From contig JAMPIV010012234.1 of NCBI GenBank assembly GCA_024509875.1, positions 248,001-312,000 of the forward strand: a DNA stretch of 64,000 nucleotides, written 5' to 3'. The notes beneath the pieces are model-generated. The model searched no databases, had not been told where the DNA came from, and worked only from the letters and a program-made list of their open reading frames with translations. This document shows positions 10,525 to 22,984 of the stretch, in pieces. The DNA is from Oreohelix idahoensis. Taxonomy: Eukaryota > Mollusca > Gastropoda > Stylommatophora > Oreohelicidae. Within the stretch, counting starts at the first letter, position 1. Each line of letters opens with the position of its first letter. A program made the position numbers and the translations under genes.

Positions 10525-11534
10525 GTCTATTGTACATAAAGCCTGATGCTGAATTCTGTCTAATTTAATCTTGTTACTGTGTGCAGCAGAATCATATATT
10601 ATATTTCCATAATCTATTATTCCTCTAATAAAAGATTTATAAAAAGTGAGCATTGTCTTAGTGCTTGCACCCCATCCATTACCTTTCAAATATCTTAATA
10701 AGTTAGTCAATCCCCTGCAAGACTCCACTAGTTTATCTATGTATTTATTCCAGTTCAGCTGTTGGTCCAATATCATTCCTAGATATCGAGTGGTTTGCAC
10801 TGTATTAATGTTTTGCCCTTGGATATTTATGTATATAATTTTATTTTTAACAACCATACCTTTACTGAAGATCATTCCCAATGTTTTATTTGTATTCAGC
10901 TGAAAACCCCATTTTGTCATCCATTTACATACTTTATTTATTTGCTTCTGTAGATCCTTATATAATTTTGGCAGATGTCTTCCAGTCCTCCATTTAGCAA
11001 CATCATCTGCAAACTGTGACAATTTATTTGTTATATCATTAAATTCCTCACCTAAATCATTTACCATTATTGTAAAAATTGACGGAGACATTACTGATCC
11101 TTGGGGTATTCCATTTTGTTGTTCATACAGTTCTGATCTATCATTGTTTACCTGAACAGTGAAATATCTATCTTGCAGAAAATTCCCTAAATAATTATAT
11201 ATTTTACCGGTTACTCCTATCTTCTTCATTTTAAAGAGAGCACCCTCTCTCCAGCATTCATCATTAGCCCTAGCTATATCTAAAAATACTACCACAGTTT
11301 TTTCTTTCTTTTGAAATCCTGATTTTACTTCATGTTCCAATTTAATTATCTGATCCATAGTGCATCTGTTCTTCCTAAATCCTGACTGAGTTTGATTATA
11401 TAAATTATTCTTTTCCAAATAAAACTTTAATCTTTTATTTACTATGGTTTCTAATATTTTACCTAGATGGGAAGTTAAAGAAATTGGTCTGTATGAACTG
11501 GCATCATTTTAGGGCTTTAGGCTAGCAGAATCTT

Positions 11535-13455
11535 CAGTAAAGGTAGGGTTGTAAAAAATAAAATTATAGACATAAATATCCAAGGGCATACAGTGCAAAC
11601 CACTTGATATCTAGGAATGATATTGGACCAACAGCTGAACTGGAATAAACACATAGATAAACTAGTGGAGTCTTGCAGAGGATTGACTTAACTTATTAAG
11701 ATATTTGAAAGGTAATGGATGGGGTGCAAGCACTAAGACAATGCTCACTTTTTATAAATCTTTTATTAGAGGAATAATAGATTATGGAAGTATAATATAT
11801 GACTCTGCTGCACACAGTAACAAGATTAAATTAGACAGAATTCAGCATCAGGTTTTATGTACAATAGCAGGTGCAATCAGATCAACATCAATGGGAGCTA
11901 TAGAGGTGGCTTTAGGAATTCTACCCTTAGAATTATGGAGAAAGGAGTTAAGACTAAATTACATGAACAGAGTTATGTTAGATAAGTCTCACCCAGCACG
12001 TACAGCTTTCACCAGATGCCAACTAACAACTCAGGCCAGTTCAGTGAATACCACTAGATACCCTACAGGATGGAAGTGTATGGAGGAAATTGTCCATCTG
12101 GGTACATTAATTACATCAATTAATAACAGTTGTGAATGCAAGCCAGTGATTCCACCCTGGGAGATCAAGAAACCAGACACGGACTACCACCTAGCAGAAA
12201 TACTTAAGAAAACAAATATAGAAAATATTAAAAACACATCCAATAAATATATACAACAAATATCAAAAGACAGCATTACTGTGTACACAGATGGATCCAA
12301 GGGTGAGGATGGCAAATTGGGGATAGGAATATATATTCCAATATGGAAAATGGCAAAAGAATATAGCATCACAGAAAATACATCCATTTTCACTGGAGAG
12401 ATGGTGGCAATACTAAAAGCACTAGAAATATTCTCTAATAACCCTCCCAAAAAACTTAGTTTTAACTGACTCTCTTTCAACAATTAAAGCACTTAGAAAC
12501 TTGCGAGAATGTAGTAGACCTGATATAGCAGAGGAGATATTTCTGGCTACTACATACTTATATTCCAGAGGGTGTTCAGTCTTAATTGCTTGGATACCTT
12601 CACATGTTGGCATAGAAGGAAATGAAAAGGCAGATAAAGGGGCCAAGAAAGGTAGATCTGATAAAAATCTAATAAATGTAGGGATGAGTAAATCAGAGAT
12701 TAAGAGATTAATTGAAGATTTAATAACAGATAAATGGAAAGCAGAGTGGGATAAAAATCTGAAAGGAAGACATGCATATAAGATGTTCAAGGCTCCAACA
12801 AGAAAATGTCAGATATCTAGGGAATTGAAAATTCCCAGTAATAAGAAACTTCTCAGACTACAGCTGGGAAAAGGCTATTTCAGAATAGAAGAACCTTACT
12901 GTGCAGGATGTCTTCTTATAGAACATTTCTTGTTAAAATGTAAGAGGTATGAACAAATGAGAATACCAATATTAGATTATTTGCAAGCATCCAACTTACC
13001 TATAAATATGGAAGAGGTGTTAAGAATAGACAGACCTAGGGAACTGCACAATATAGTCAAACAATATTTAACACGAACAAATGTTAATATATAGTGGCTG
13101 GGAATGTGAAGGTCTGATGCTGTTCTTACAATGCATATGACTTTTAACAGATGAAAGTCAATTAAATATCTGTTAAAGTCAGTTATATAACTGGAACCAC
13201 CAGGCCTTTACACCCCTCCACTATAATGTTATTCTTGTTCAGTTTTTCTTCTTGATTTTTTTTATTTTTTTTATTTAACGTAAAAGCACAATTGTGATTG
13301 TTTCTATTTACAATGATTTGACAAATGTGGTGCCACTTTTTCATATCGGCAGTTGTTCATATTATTTGGAATTGAAAACAATATATATCCTAATTATAAC
13401 CAATCAGAGGTTGAACGAGATATTTTTCTTCATTAATTTAAAAAAAAAAACCCCA
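11535..13455 (+). mobile_element. I-1 LINE, plus copy, 5'-truncated
   Basis: It starts in the RT C-terminal part, runs through TRFLGMILD-like and ASTKTMLTFYKSFIRGIIDY, then RNase H (VYTDGSKGEDGKLGIG, FTGEMVAILKALEIF, CSVLIAWIPSHVGIEGNEKA), then YFRIEEPYCAGCLL and 3' UTR with an A-rich tail at 13440-13455. There is a frame slip at about 12465, so the RNase H is split between frames 11705-12469 and 12501-13094. Nine nucleotides of the Cys/His cluster are deleted relative to the minus copy. It is head to head with that copy, about 25 bp apart. Confidence 0.88.
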
Positions 13456-13664
13456 AAAAAACACTCAAAATTCTGCCCAGCACTACAAGAGACGAGACAA
13501 CTCATCCTACCAAAGAACCAAATCATTGAAAATATCCTACATAGCAGACTTGAACAACTAATCAGAACCGCATAGTTTCACATTATGGCATGAAAATCAC
13601 CAAGAGCTTACGCTCAGTGCTGGTGGATCAAAGACAAGACAACAAGAGACTTCATCTGTACTTT

Positions 13665-13860
13665 AAAAAAAAAAATAGATTGAATATCCAGTTCAACCCT
13701 TGATGGATTATAATTAGGATGTATAGTGTAGTTAATTCAAGATACAAATTTTGATTTCCGATATCAAAATATGGTATCATCAAATAGTCCAGAGTACATA
13801 AAAAATGTAAAATTGTGTTGATGTATATGTGTGTACTCTCCCAGTTAAAAAACAAACAAA
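13665..13860 (-). mobile_element. I-1-like 3' UTR fragment
   Basis: Antisense match to the 4431-4640 3' UTR (GTTCAACCCTTGAT, TTATAATTAGGATGTATAG). No coding part present. Confidence 0.65.
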
Positions 13861-14330
13861 AACGGGAAAAAGTCTTTCACAGCTGCCTTGTTGTTAACAA
13901 GGGGAGAAGCGGTAGGGAAGCCCAGGGTGTCCATCACTGATCCTTATATATTTTTTGGTTCGGTTCGGTTTTTGCCTTCTTGTGGCGAGGCGCGTTTCTT
14001 TCAACCTATTTGGTTATATCAGAGCGCATTTACCATCTAAAAATAAGTGAACTCCGTTAACTGTTAACCCGATCAGCGTCAATAGATACTAAGTCCTGAA
14101 AAGGACTAACTGAGTATTCCCAGCCCATGCTCGATTACTGACATGACTAGGTGATGATACAGGAGAAACAGTAGTTCCTGCTCCAGGTGCACAGCGGCCA
14201 TTGTTTTTAGAGCTGCCAGACCTCTCTTGCACTTCAGTATTATTAGCTCAACATGGTACTTGTACAACAGCTCACGATCAAACATTACTTCATGATATTT
14301 CAGCTTGTCTTGCCTTTCAATTTTCTACCC
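13861..14330. other. Unassigned, with two short shared repeats
   Basis: 13876-13935 is an inverted match to 5618-5680 (CCTTGTTGTTAACAAGG, AAGCCCAGGGTGTCC). 13975-14035 (GGCGAGGCGCGTTTCTTTC, GGTTATATCAGAGCGCAT) matches 20528-20581. Probably a SINE tail or head; family unknown. Confidence 0.5.
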
Positions 14331-14543
14331 ACTGAGAAAATGCTTGGAAGGTCTGCTTTCACTACGGAGTTGTCCAAGGAGCACCACAGCATACATGCTC
14401 TGTTGGGATTGACCTTTGAGCTGGTTTCCTCGCTCATTTAGAAACCGCCTGTAGTGTCTCCTATACGCTTTTGACTATTTCCTGTCTGAGCCAGTTCTGT
14501 AAATGAGTATGTCATCTGCGAAAGTTAACGTTTGCACAGACCC
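14331..14543 (-). mobile_element. I-3 LINE fragment, downstream half of host copy
   Basis: The minus frame reads LTFADDILIYRTGSDRK, the RT Asp-Asp motif, matching I-3 at 28045-28095. It continues the I-3 copy at 17804-18482; RTE-A is inserted between them. Confidence 0.8.
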
Positions 14544-17500
14544 TGTTGGTTGAATCACCCGTGTGTTACCGGGGCCCGAAAGGGGAGCAAAGAATAGTAA
14601 CACTGTCCCCTACCAAGCATGTCGTAAAAAGCGACTAAGGAGGGTTGGGCATGGGGCCGGTTACACCATCCTGTAAAAAAAAATTTAAACCACAAAAAAC
14701 TTCAACAAATATGGACAAGTCAAATAAAGAAAATAAAACACAGCCATCCAAGACAGGGGAAGGTCCTCTCGCGGGGAGGCGTATGATGCAACACAGAGAA
14801 AGCCGAAAGGAGTCTGTGTTGCTGACTAACCTTCTTTCTTCTAGGAGAACTTCCAGATTTGGCACCTGGAATGTTCGGACATTAAACGAACAAGGGAAAG
14901 TGGCGCAAGTAGCAGCAGAAATGAGGGAATACAAAATCGAGGTTCTGGGAATGTGTGAAACAAAGTGGAAGGGGGTAGACAGGAAGAAACTCATCACAGG
15001 TGAATTGGTGCTGTCCTCAGGACATGAAGACGAAAGTTCACACCACAGTGAAGGGGTAGCTCTTATGTTATCTAAAGAAGCACAGAAAGCACTAATTGAA
15101 TGGGAGGCTGTTGGACCCAGAATAATAACAGCTTCTTTCAAAACAGCTAAAAAGAAAATTCATGTAAATGTCATCCAATGTTATGCACCAACTAATGACA
15201 AAGAAGAGTCTGTGAAAGAAGCATTTTATACTAAACTACAAGAAATTATGGATAAAGTAAAAAGAAGAGACATCACAATTTTGATGGGTGACATGAATGC
15301 AACGATGGGTACAGTCAACACTGGATTTGAGGAGGTCATGGGAAGACATGGGCTAGGAGTAATGAATGAAAATGGAGAGCTATTCGCAAACTTCTGTGCT
15401 TCGTATCAACTGGCTATAGGAGGAAGCATGTTTCCACATAAGAGAATACACAGGGCAACATGGATATCACCAGACCATAGAACAGAAAATCAGATTGATC
15501 ATATGTGCATAGACAAGAAGTTTGGATCATCATTGCAGGATGTAAGGGTATATAGAGGAGCAGATGTGGCATCAGATCACCATCTTCTGATAGCCAAAGT
15601 AAAAATGAAACTCAAGAGATATGCAACTATGCAAAATTATAGACAACAGTTTAATGTAGGACAGCTAAGAAATCAAGAAACAAGAGACAAATTTGCGGTC
15701 ACAGTATCCAACAAATTCCAAGTGCTCCAACAGCTGGAAGATGTAGAGAATACAGAAGACTATTGGCGGCAGGTCAAAACAGTATGGAAGGAGACATGTG
15801 AAGAAATACTGGGGAAAAGGGAAAGACAACAAAAAGCATGGATAACAACAGAAACCATCAATAAGATAAAAGACAGAAAAAACAAGAAAGCAGAGTTAAA
15901 CACAAGCAAAACTAGAAGCTCCAAAGCCAAGGCTCAAGAAGTGTACACAGAAGCAAACAAAGAAGTAAAAAGAAGTATCAAAAGAGACAAGAGGAGGTAT
16001 ATTGAGGAGTTGGCAAGAGAGGCAGAGGATGCTGCAGCCAAAGGAAATATGAGAGAACTGTATAGCAGTACAAAGAAGCTAACAGGGAAATACAAGCAAA
16101 CAAGTTGCCTCATAAAAGACAAGAATGGGAAACTGCTCAGCAATATACAAGAGCAGATGAAGAGGTGGACAGAATATTTTGGGGACCTTCTCAATAGACC
16201 AGCTCCACAAAACCCGCCGGACATCCAGCCAGCAGAGGAGGAGCTACAAATTAATGGTGAAAGACCAACGAGGGAAGAGGTAAAGAAAGCCATAAAGCTT
16301 CTAAGAGAGGGAAAAGCGTCTGGACCTGATGGCATTCCAGCAGAGGCCATCAAAGCAGATATCGACACGGCTACAGAGATGTTATATAGATTAATTGGTA
16401 GGGTCTGGGAAAGGGAGGAGATACCAGCAGAATGGAAGGAGGGATATCTGGTTAGGTTGCCTGGGAAGGGAAATTTACAAGAGTGCACAGGTTATGGAGG
16501 AATGGTGTTACTATCAGTGCCAGGAGGGGTATTGGACAGGATTATCCTTGAGAGATTGAGAGAGTCCATGGACAAGAAACTGAGAGATGAACAGGCAGGT
16601 TTTCGACAAGACAGATCATGTGCAGACCAGATGGCCACTTTGGGAATAGTGGTTGAACGGGGTCTGGAATGGAATTCACCGCTGTACATCGGATTTGTGG
16701 ACTGCGAGGGGGCATTTGACAGTGTGGACGGAGAGTCACTTTGGAGATTGATGAGGCATTGTGGAGTTCCCCTGGAGATCATTAATTTAATAAAGAAAAC
16801 ATATGAAGACATGACATGCAGAGTTCTTCACGAGGGACAGCTAGCGGAACCGTTTGGGATGGGAACGGGAGTGCGACAGGGATGCCTCTTGTCTCCATTT
16901 CTTTTCTTGCTGGCAATGGATTGGGTTGTGAGATCATCGACAACACACAACAGAAATGGAATCCAGTGGACTCTGACTAGGCAGTTGGATGATCTGGATT
17001 TTGCTGATGACTTGGCTCTTCTGTCCCGTGGCCGTAGTCAGATGCAGGACAAATTGAAAACACTCGAGGAGAGGTCATGGCAATTGGGTCTGAAGATACA
17101 CAGGGAAAGGACAAAAATAATGAGAGTAAATGCAGGTGATGATAGCAGGGTTGAACTTGAGGAAACACCAATTCAAGATGTAGAGTCGTGCACATGTCTT
17201 GGCAGCGATATAGACAGGGTTGGAGGGACAGACAGCGATATCAAGATGGGAATACAAAGGGCAAGAGGAGCTTTCATTGCATTGGGAAATATATGGAGAT
17301 CAAGAGAAATCGGATCCAACACGAAAATAAGAATCTTCAACTCAAATGTGAAGTCAGTCCTATTGTATGGCTCGGAGACATGGAGAACAACAAAGACAAC
17401 AACCAAAGAGCTGCGGACTTTCATAAATGGGTGCTTGCGTGGAATAGAGGGATTAAAATGGTATGACAAGGTTACCAACGTGGAACTGATGACAGGAGCT

Positions 17501-17803
17501 AGACAGGTGCCGGTGGAGCGAGAGATGAGAAGAAGACGATGGCGATGGATGGGACACACACTGAGGAAACCTGTTGGTGGCATTGCAGGGCAGTCCTTGT
17601 TCTGGAGCCCCCAGGGCAAGAGAGGCAGAGGAAGACCAAGAAGTACATGGAGAAGAGAGTTGGAAACAGAGGTGAAGGTGATGAGGAGAACATGGAAAGA
17701 ACTTGAGATGATGGCACGGGACAGGAGGACTTGGCATGTGTTTGTTGAAGGCCTATGCTCCTTTGGGAGTGGAGGGGTATGAATGAATGAATGTTGGTTG
17801 AAT
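14544..17803 (+). mobile_element. Full-length RTE-A LINE with 12-bp target duplication
   Basis: Element 14556-17791 is flanked by identical TGTTGGTTGAAT at 14544-14555 and 17792-17803. It starts CACCCGTGTGTTACCGGGGC, has a short 5' UTR, one long ORF, and ends in (GAAT)n. It sits inside an I-3 LINE copy on the opposite strand; joining the flanks through one TSD restores that copy's reading direction. Fragments of the same family occur at 3411, 39590, 40866, 42196, 49880, 53018, 58005, 59555 and 60660. Confidence 0.93.
14651..17782 (+). CDS. RTE-A endonuclease-reverse transcriptase, intact ORF
   Basis: An uninterrupted frame of just over 1,040 residues. The first ATG is at 14651; a second at 14711 (MDKSNKENK) is also plausible. 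The N-terminal APE-type endonuclease spans roughly residues 70-315, with GTWNVRTL, MCETKW, QCYAPTND, GDMNAT and SDHHLL. The RT spans about 540-800, with FVDCEGAFDS, GVRQGCLLSPFLF and LDFADDLALLS, so the catalytic Asp residues are kept. The C-terminus has LLYGSETWRTTKTTTK, GHTLRKP and a Gly/Arg-rich GKRGRGRPR stretch ahead of FVEGLC. It nicks DNA and primes reverse transcription of its own RNA at the target. One oddity is GYGGMVLLSV where related proteins usually have N-Y-R-G-I. The precise clade (RTE versus a sister) is uncertain. Confidence 0.92.
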   Translation: MGPVTPSCKKKFKPQKTSTNMDKSNKENKTQPSKTGEGPLAGRRMMQHRESRKESVLLTNLLSSRRTSRFGTWNVRTLNEQGKVAQVAAEMREYKIEVLGMCETKWKGVDRKKLITGELVLSSGHEDESSHHSEGVALMLSKEAQKALIEWEAVGPRIITASFKTAKKKIHVNVIQCYAPTNDKEESVKEAFYTKLQEIMDKVKRRDITILMGDMNATMGTVNTGFEEVMGRHGLGVMNENGELFANFCASYQLAIGGSMFPHKRIHRATWISPDHRTENQIDHMCIDKKFGSSLQDVRVYRGADVASDHHLLIAKVKMKLKRYATMQNYRQQFNVGQLRNQETRDKFAVTVSNKFQVLQQLEDVENTEDYWRQVKTVWKETCEEILGKRERQQKAWITTETINKIKDRKNKKAELNTSKTRSSKAKAQEVYTEANKEVKRSIKRDKRRYIEELAREAEDAAAKGNMRELYSSTKKLTGKYKQTSCLIKDKNGKLLSNIQEQMKRWTEYFGDLLNRPAPQNPPDIQPAEEELQINGERPTREEVKKAIKLLREGKASGPDGIPAEAIKADIDTATEMLYRLIGRVWEREEIPAEWKEGYLVRLPGKGNLQECTGYGGMVLLSVPGGVLDRIILERLRESMDKKLRDEQAGFRQDRSCADQMATLGIVVERGLEWNSPLYIGFVDCEGAFDSVDGESLWRLMRHCGVPLEIINLIKKTYEDMTCRVLHEGQLAEPFGMGTGVRQGCLLSPFLFLLAMDWVVRSSTTHNRNGIQWTLTRQLDDLDFADDLALLSRGRSQMQDKLKTLEERSWQLGLKIHRERTKIMRVNAGDDSRVELEETPIQDVESCTCLGSDIDRVGGTDSDIKMGIQRARGAFIALGNIWRSREIGSNTKIRIFNSNVKSVLLYGSETWRTTKTTTKELRTFINGCLRGIEGLKWYDKVTNVELMTGARQVPVEREMRRRRWRWMGHTLRKPVGGIAGQSLFWSPQGKRGRGRPRSTWRRELETEVKVMRRTWKELEMMARDRRTWHVFVEGLCSFGSGGV

Positions 17804-18482
17804 GGTGGCTACTTTTGCTGTGTCGATATTAAACAGCATTGGTGATAGTAGAAGAGAACCCTGGGGTAGTCCTGAACAAATGAGCATTGGATCTGATGTC
17901 CATGTTCCCAAGCAAAATGCTGGATATCTCTCCGTTAAGGCAGCTGCTATCCATCTTGTTAGCCAAGGGTCTTCACCACAAGCAACTGCACAGTTCATTA
18001 AGGTAGCAAACTTCACACTGTTATAAGCATTCTCTAGGACTCTAGATCAACTGCCACAGCTACCGTTTCTCATTTACCCTGGAATCCCAAGTATACATCG
18101 TTTGCAAATGTTCCAGCATTACCCCATGTTACTTTCATAGGCCTATAGCTACCCAGGATATCAGGGAGGATGTGTGCATTTTCGAGGTGGTTCACTACTC
18201 ATCTTGCTACTATCTTTTCAAGTAATGTGCTACAGACATTCTATAGAGCTACTATTGCCATACACAGTGGGCTGATCACCTGCTTGCCAACCAATCTGAT
18301 TACGGAAACAACGATAGATTGTTTGGTCTGTTTCTGTTCCACAAAGACGCCACTAGGCGTGGTGGAAACAGCGATAGATTGATCAATTTGTTGTTGCCCT
18401 AAGACGCCACTAGGTGTACTGGCCACATACTGCTTTGCCGGTTGATGGCTAAGGATGGAAGAAGAAGAAGACTATTGCCATA
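17804..18482 (-). mobile_element. I-3 LINE fragment, upstream half of host copy
   Basis: The minus strand encodes RT pieces FATLMNCAVACGEDPWLTRW and GLPQGSLLLSPMLFNID, then abuts RTE-A. Upstream pieces include ARVVNHLENAHILPDILGSY. It is closely related to 27764-28100. SINE-B is inserted at 18263. Frames are broken by several stops. Confidence 0.82.
18251..18482 (+). mobile_element. SINE-B copy 2 with perfect 12-bp target duplication
   Basis: The body 18263-18470 is flanked by ACTATTGCCATA at 18251-18262 and 18471-18482. It shares GGGCTGATCACC, the twin ACGCC-ACTA-GGCGT hairpins and the (GAA)n tail with 9066-9274. Confidence 0.9.
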
Positions 18483-18590
18483 GGACTAAAACGTTTTAGT
18501 GTGTTTCCATCCTAAAATGGTTGGGATTTCTTCTGTTTATAAAGCACTATTCTGCATGGGTTTTTTGTGTGTGTCCATTTCACAGTATTT

Positions 18591-18799
18591 TTTATAGGAC
18601 AGATTTCTTTATCTGGCTCCTAGGCTAACTGACCAATCACAGATGTGTCAGCCACGGCCATTAAGAACTTTAACTTCCTGTTTTGGCTGTTGCTTTTATA
18701 GGACAGATTTCTTTATCTGGCTCCTAAACTAACTGACCAATTACAGATGTGTCAGCCACGATCATTAAGAACTTGAACTTCCTGTTTTGGCTGTTGCTT
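18591..18799. repeat. Two-copy 104-bp tandem duplication
   Basis: TTATAGGACAGATTTC to TTTTGGCTGTTGCTT occurs twice with period 104 and a handful of differences. Non-coding. Confidence 0.85.
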
Positions 18800-21036
18800 C
18801 AAATAGACGATACAGTTTTAACTGTAAACCACACAGCATAATAAATATACAAGTTCATATGTGGGAAGTACTAAAGTTATTCAGAAGTTAATGCTCTAGG
18901 AACACATATCATCCTATATTCAGATCACAGCCACTTTCCAAGATCTGTTAAAGATTTTTTCTTGTGAAAACCGTCTGTGTGATAGATTAAATCACATCGT
19001 ATGTTTCCATATGAAAGGCTGCAGTTGATCTTTAACATTTTCTGTCCATTTCCATAATCATACATTTTGACAGACTACCTGCCGCCCATCCAATAATGTT
19101 TTCTTCCTACTTTTATTATTATCCCTAGTCATTTGCCTGTAATGTTATCTTTTCTGTGATAATATCATATCAGCATAATTTAAATAAATATTCTGACTTC
19201 GTGAGGTATATTAATTTTTAGATAAACCTTTTAAGTGGTATAACTATATGCTGATTTACATAAATAATAAACTTGACATTGTGACTTTCACCTGTAACTT
19301 TCCAGTTGCGTATTGTCGTGAACTCTGTACAAATTCTCTGGTGGTTGCTTTCACCATATCGGAGAATCCCCTGTGTATTATTTCACTTCACCAATCAGAG
19401 AAGAGTTTCCCGAGATCGCCAAGAAATATTCAACAATGGCGAGACACTGGAATGTTCAAACTGTGTAAAACTAGGTTAGAATTAAGCGTATATTTCCGAA
19501 AATGATAATGGGATAGGATTCACCCTTTATCACAACTTAGGAGCAGATGGAAGACAGGTATGGACTTCTTTGGTTTATCACCCTTTGACATATTTGCAGA
19601 GTAATTGGCTAATTTGCGTGAATTATCAAAGAAGCGAACACGCAAAGGTATATATAAAATGCGAGATAAAAATGAAGAATGCTCAAATTGGAGTCAAACT
19701 TTCACACAAATATAGCCGAAAGTAAGCTACCACTAAAGGTATATGGGTGAAAGTGATAGGTGAAGTGGATGGACAGAACGGATGGGATCCTTGTTAAAGA
19801 AAAGAGAAGTTTAAGCAATAAAGTAAATTGATTGATTTTGTTAACTTCTGAAGTTGTTTAATCATTTCCATGTTCTGCCTTTGTGAATTAATTAATTGGG
19901 AATAATTTATAAAAGCATAGGTGTAGTTGTTGCGAGAAGGCAAGGTAGGCTCTTGATGTATATGACTTTACCATCTGGACAAGAGTACTTAACAGTCTGA
20001 CTATATTCTGTGCCATCCATACACCAATGCTCAGTTCTGACACTGGCGTATTTCAATAGGTCAAGAATACCTTGACTTGATCTATTGTTCATCTCAACTT
20101 ATCCATCTCGCCACACACATGCTGAATATATAGGATCAGTTAATAATAACATCACACTCACTCCATTCCCATACGATACATATGAACTGGCCAACAACAA
20201 AAATTAATACACTGTGGGCTTTAATGTAAATAAATACCACAATTTATTGCATGTCTTTAGAAATGAGAATGTATATTTCATATCCAGAAATTAACATACA
20301 ATTAATACGAGCACATTCAGAAATACGGTTAGACAGAAAATACTTTAGATCATGGTGCATACAATACTGAGGTCCAGAAAACAGATATCATTAATCCACA
20401 TATTTTCAACTGATCTAACGTGTACATTCAACAACTAATATATTTCAAACAAACATTTTTTAGCTAACAAATTATGAAAACCATGTGTCTCCACAACTTA
20501 ATTTTTTATTTTTAAAATAAAATTTTGCCTCGTTTTGGCGAGGTGCGTCACTTTCAACCTAGTCGGTTATATTAGGACGCATGTCCAAACATAAAAGACC
20601 TGTAGGTCTGATAACATTAATAATTGTCCACAATTTAATGTCCCTGGTTGCTGTTTATAATTTCTTTTGTAGACTTTTCTCCATGCCATACTGTCTAGTA
20701 TCTTTATTGTTTGTTGTTCTCTATATTTTTTTTTTCCAGTCAAATTTGCATGTTGTCACACAATGTGCTCTAACTTCCCTGTTCTCATAACATGTCCATA
20801 ACTGTAAGAGAGAATTTTGTCAAATGTGCCATTTTTCTGAAGTTACATTTGATGCATCTTGACTACACAATGATTTCAGTCTGTCATTTGTAGCAGGAGA
20901 ACTATTTTTGTTATGGCTGCCAGTTTGAGTATCCTGTGTAGGGTAGACGTTTTTAGTTCTATAATTCAAAACTAAGTTTGAGTTTCTTTGATTTGATTTT
21001 TAATAATTTATCTCAAATATTGATTCCAATTTATAA

Positions 21037-21037
<1 letters not shown>
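18800..21037. other. No assignable gene, AT-rich
   Basis: A minus frame at 19907-20092 (MNNRSSQGILDLLKYASVRT, with Cys residues) is unrecognised and too short to call. 20528-20581 repeats a motif seen at 13975. Otherwise AT-rich sequence with no structure noticed. Confidence 0.4.

Positions 21038-21074
<37 letters not shown>
21038..21074. repeat. TG/TA microsatellite, left flank of mariner
   Basis: (TG)5 followed by (TA)n running into the transposon end. The tract resumes as TA beyond the right end at 22381, so mariner landed in a TA array. Confidence 0.9.
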
Positions 21075-22560
<1,486 letters not shown>

Positions 22561-22984
22561 TATTAGAGCTGGGATTGATTTAAAAAAATCTTAATTGATG
22601 AATCAAATTTATTTAATCAAAGATTAATTGATTAATGTTGAACAATTTAATAACTTTTTAAAACAAACTTTTTTTTAAAAAAAATCACTAAGAACTTTAC
22701 TTATTTAAAGTGTTATAAGGCAACATTGTCATGAAAATATAATGAAAATATTGAAAAGTTACAACCAAACAATTTATTATTATTGACCATATCACTAGCC
22801 TCTAACACAGAAAATGCTCTCACGTTTAAGCAAAAATCATAAACATTACTAAAAATGGATTCATCGATTAAAAATTGTTTTATCAACAAATGGCGCCAGG
22901 GGTTAACTCTGACAGTGGGAGAGGTTCTAGGATCTCACTGGACAGTTACCGCCTGTTTCTAGCTAGGCAGCCCCCAGCCAATTA
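22561..22984. other. AT-rich, possible hAT-like MITE
   Basis: TAGAGCTGGGATTGATTTAA and later ATCGATTAAAAATTGTTTTA look like palindrome-rich MITE sequence, but I could not define ends or a target duplication. Confidence 0.3.

Larger units (their letters stand above)
8161..11510 (-). mobile_element. I-1 LINE, minus copy, disrupted
   Basis: In minus order this copy has an RT core (10525-11510: QSGFRKNRCTMDQ, FLDIARA, GIPQGSVMSPSIF, QFADDVAKW), then RNase H pieces (about 9287-9548), then the Cys/His C-terminus (8485-8904: YFRIEEPYCAGCLQDN), 3' UTR and poly(A) (seen as T at 8160). About 430 nt between RT and RNase H is missing and replaced by a Gypsy fragment. SINE-B interrupts the RNase H/C-terminal region. 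The RNase H domain indicates the I/Jockey side of the LINE tree. The RT Asp-Asp is present, but the element is not autonomous. Confidence 0.85.

Noticed and set aside
11460..11560. 5' inversion by twin priming of a single I-1 LINE
   Set aside because: The two arms cover the same RT to 3' UTR segments, so both halves are complete 3' ends; twin priming would not duplicate the 3' end.
17779..17803. Microsatellite GAAT as an independent repeat
   Set aside because: It is the 3' tail of RTE-A, immediately followed by the target duplication.
19907..20092. Host exon on the minus strand
   Set aside because: A Cys-containing 61-codon frame, but no homology recognised and no convincing splice sites; left unannotated as a gene.
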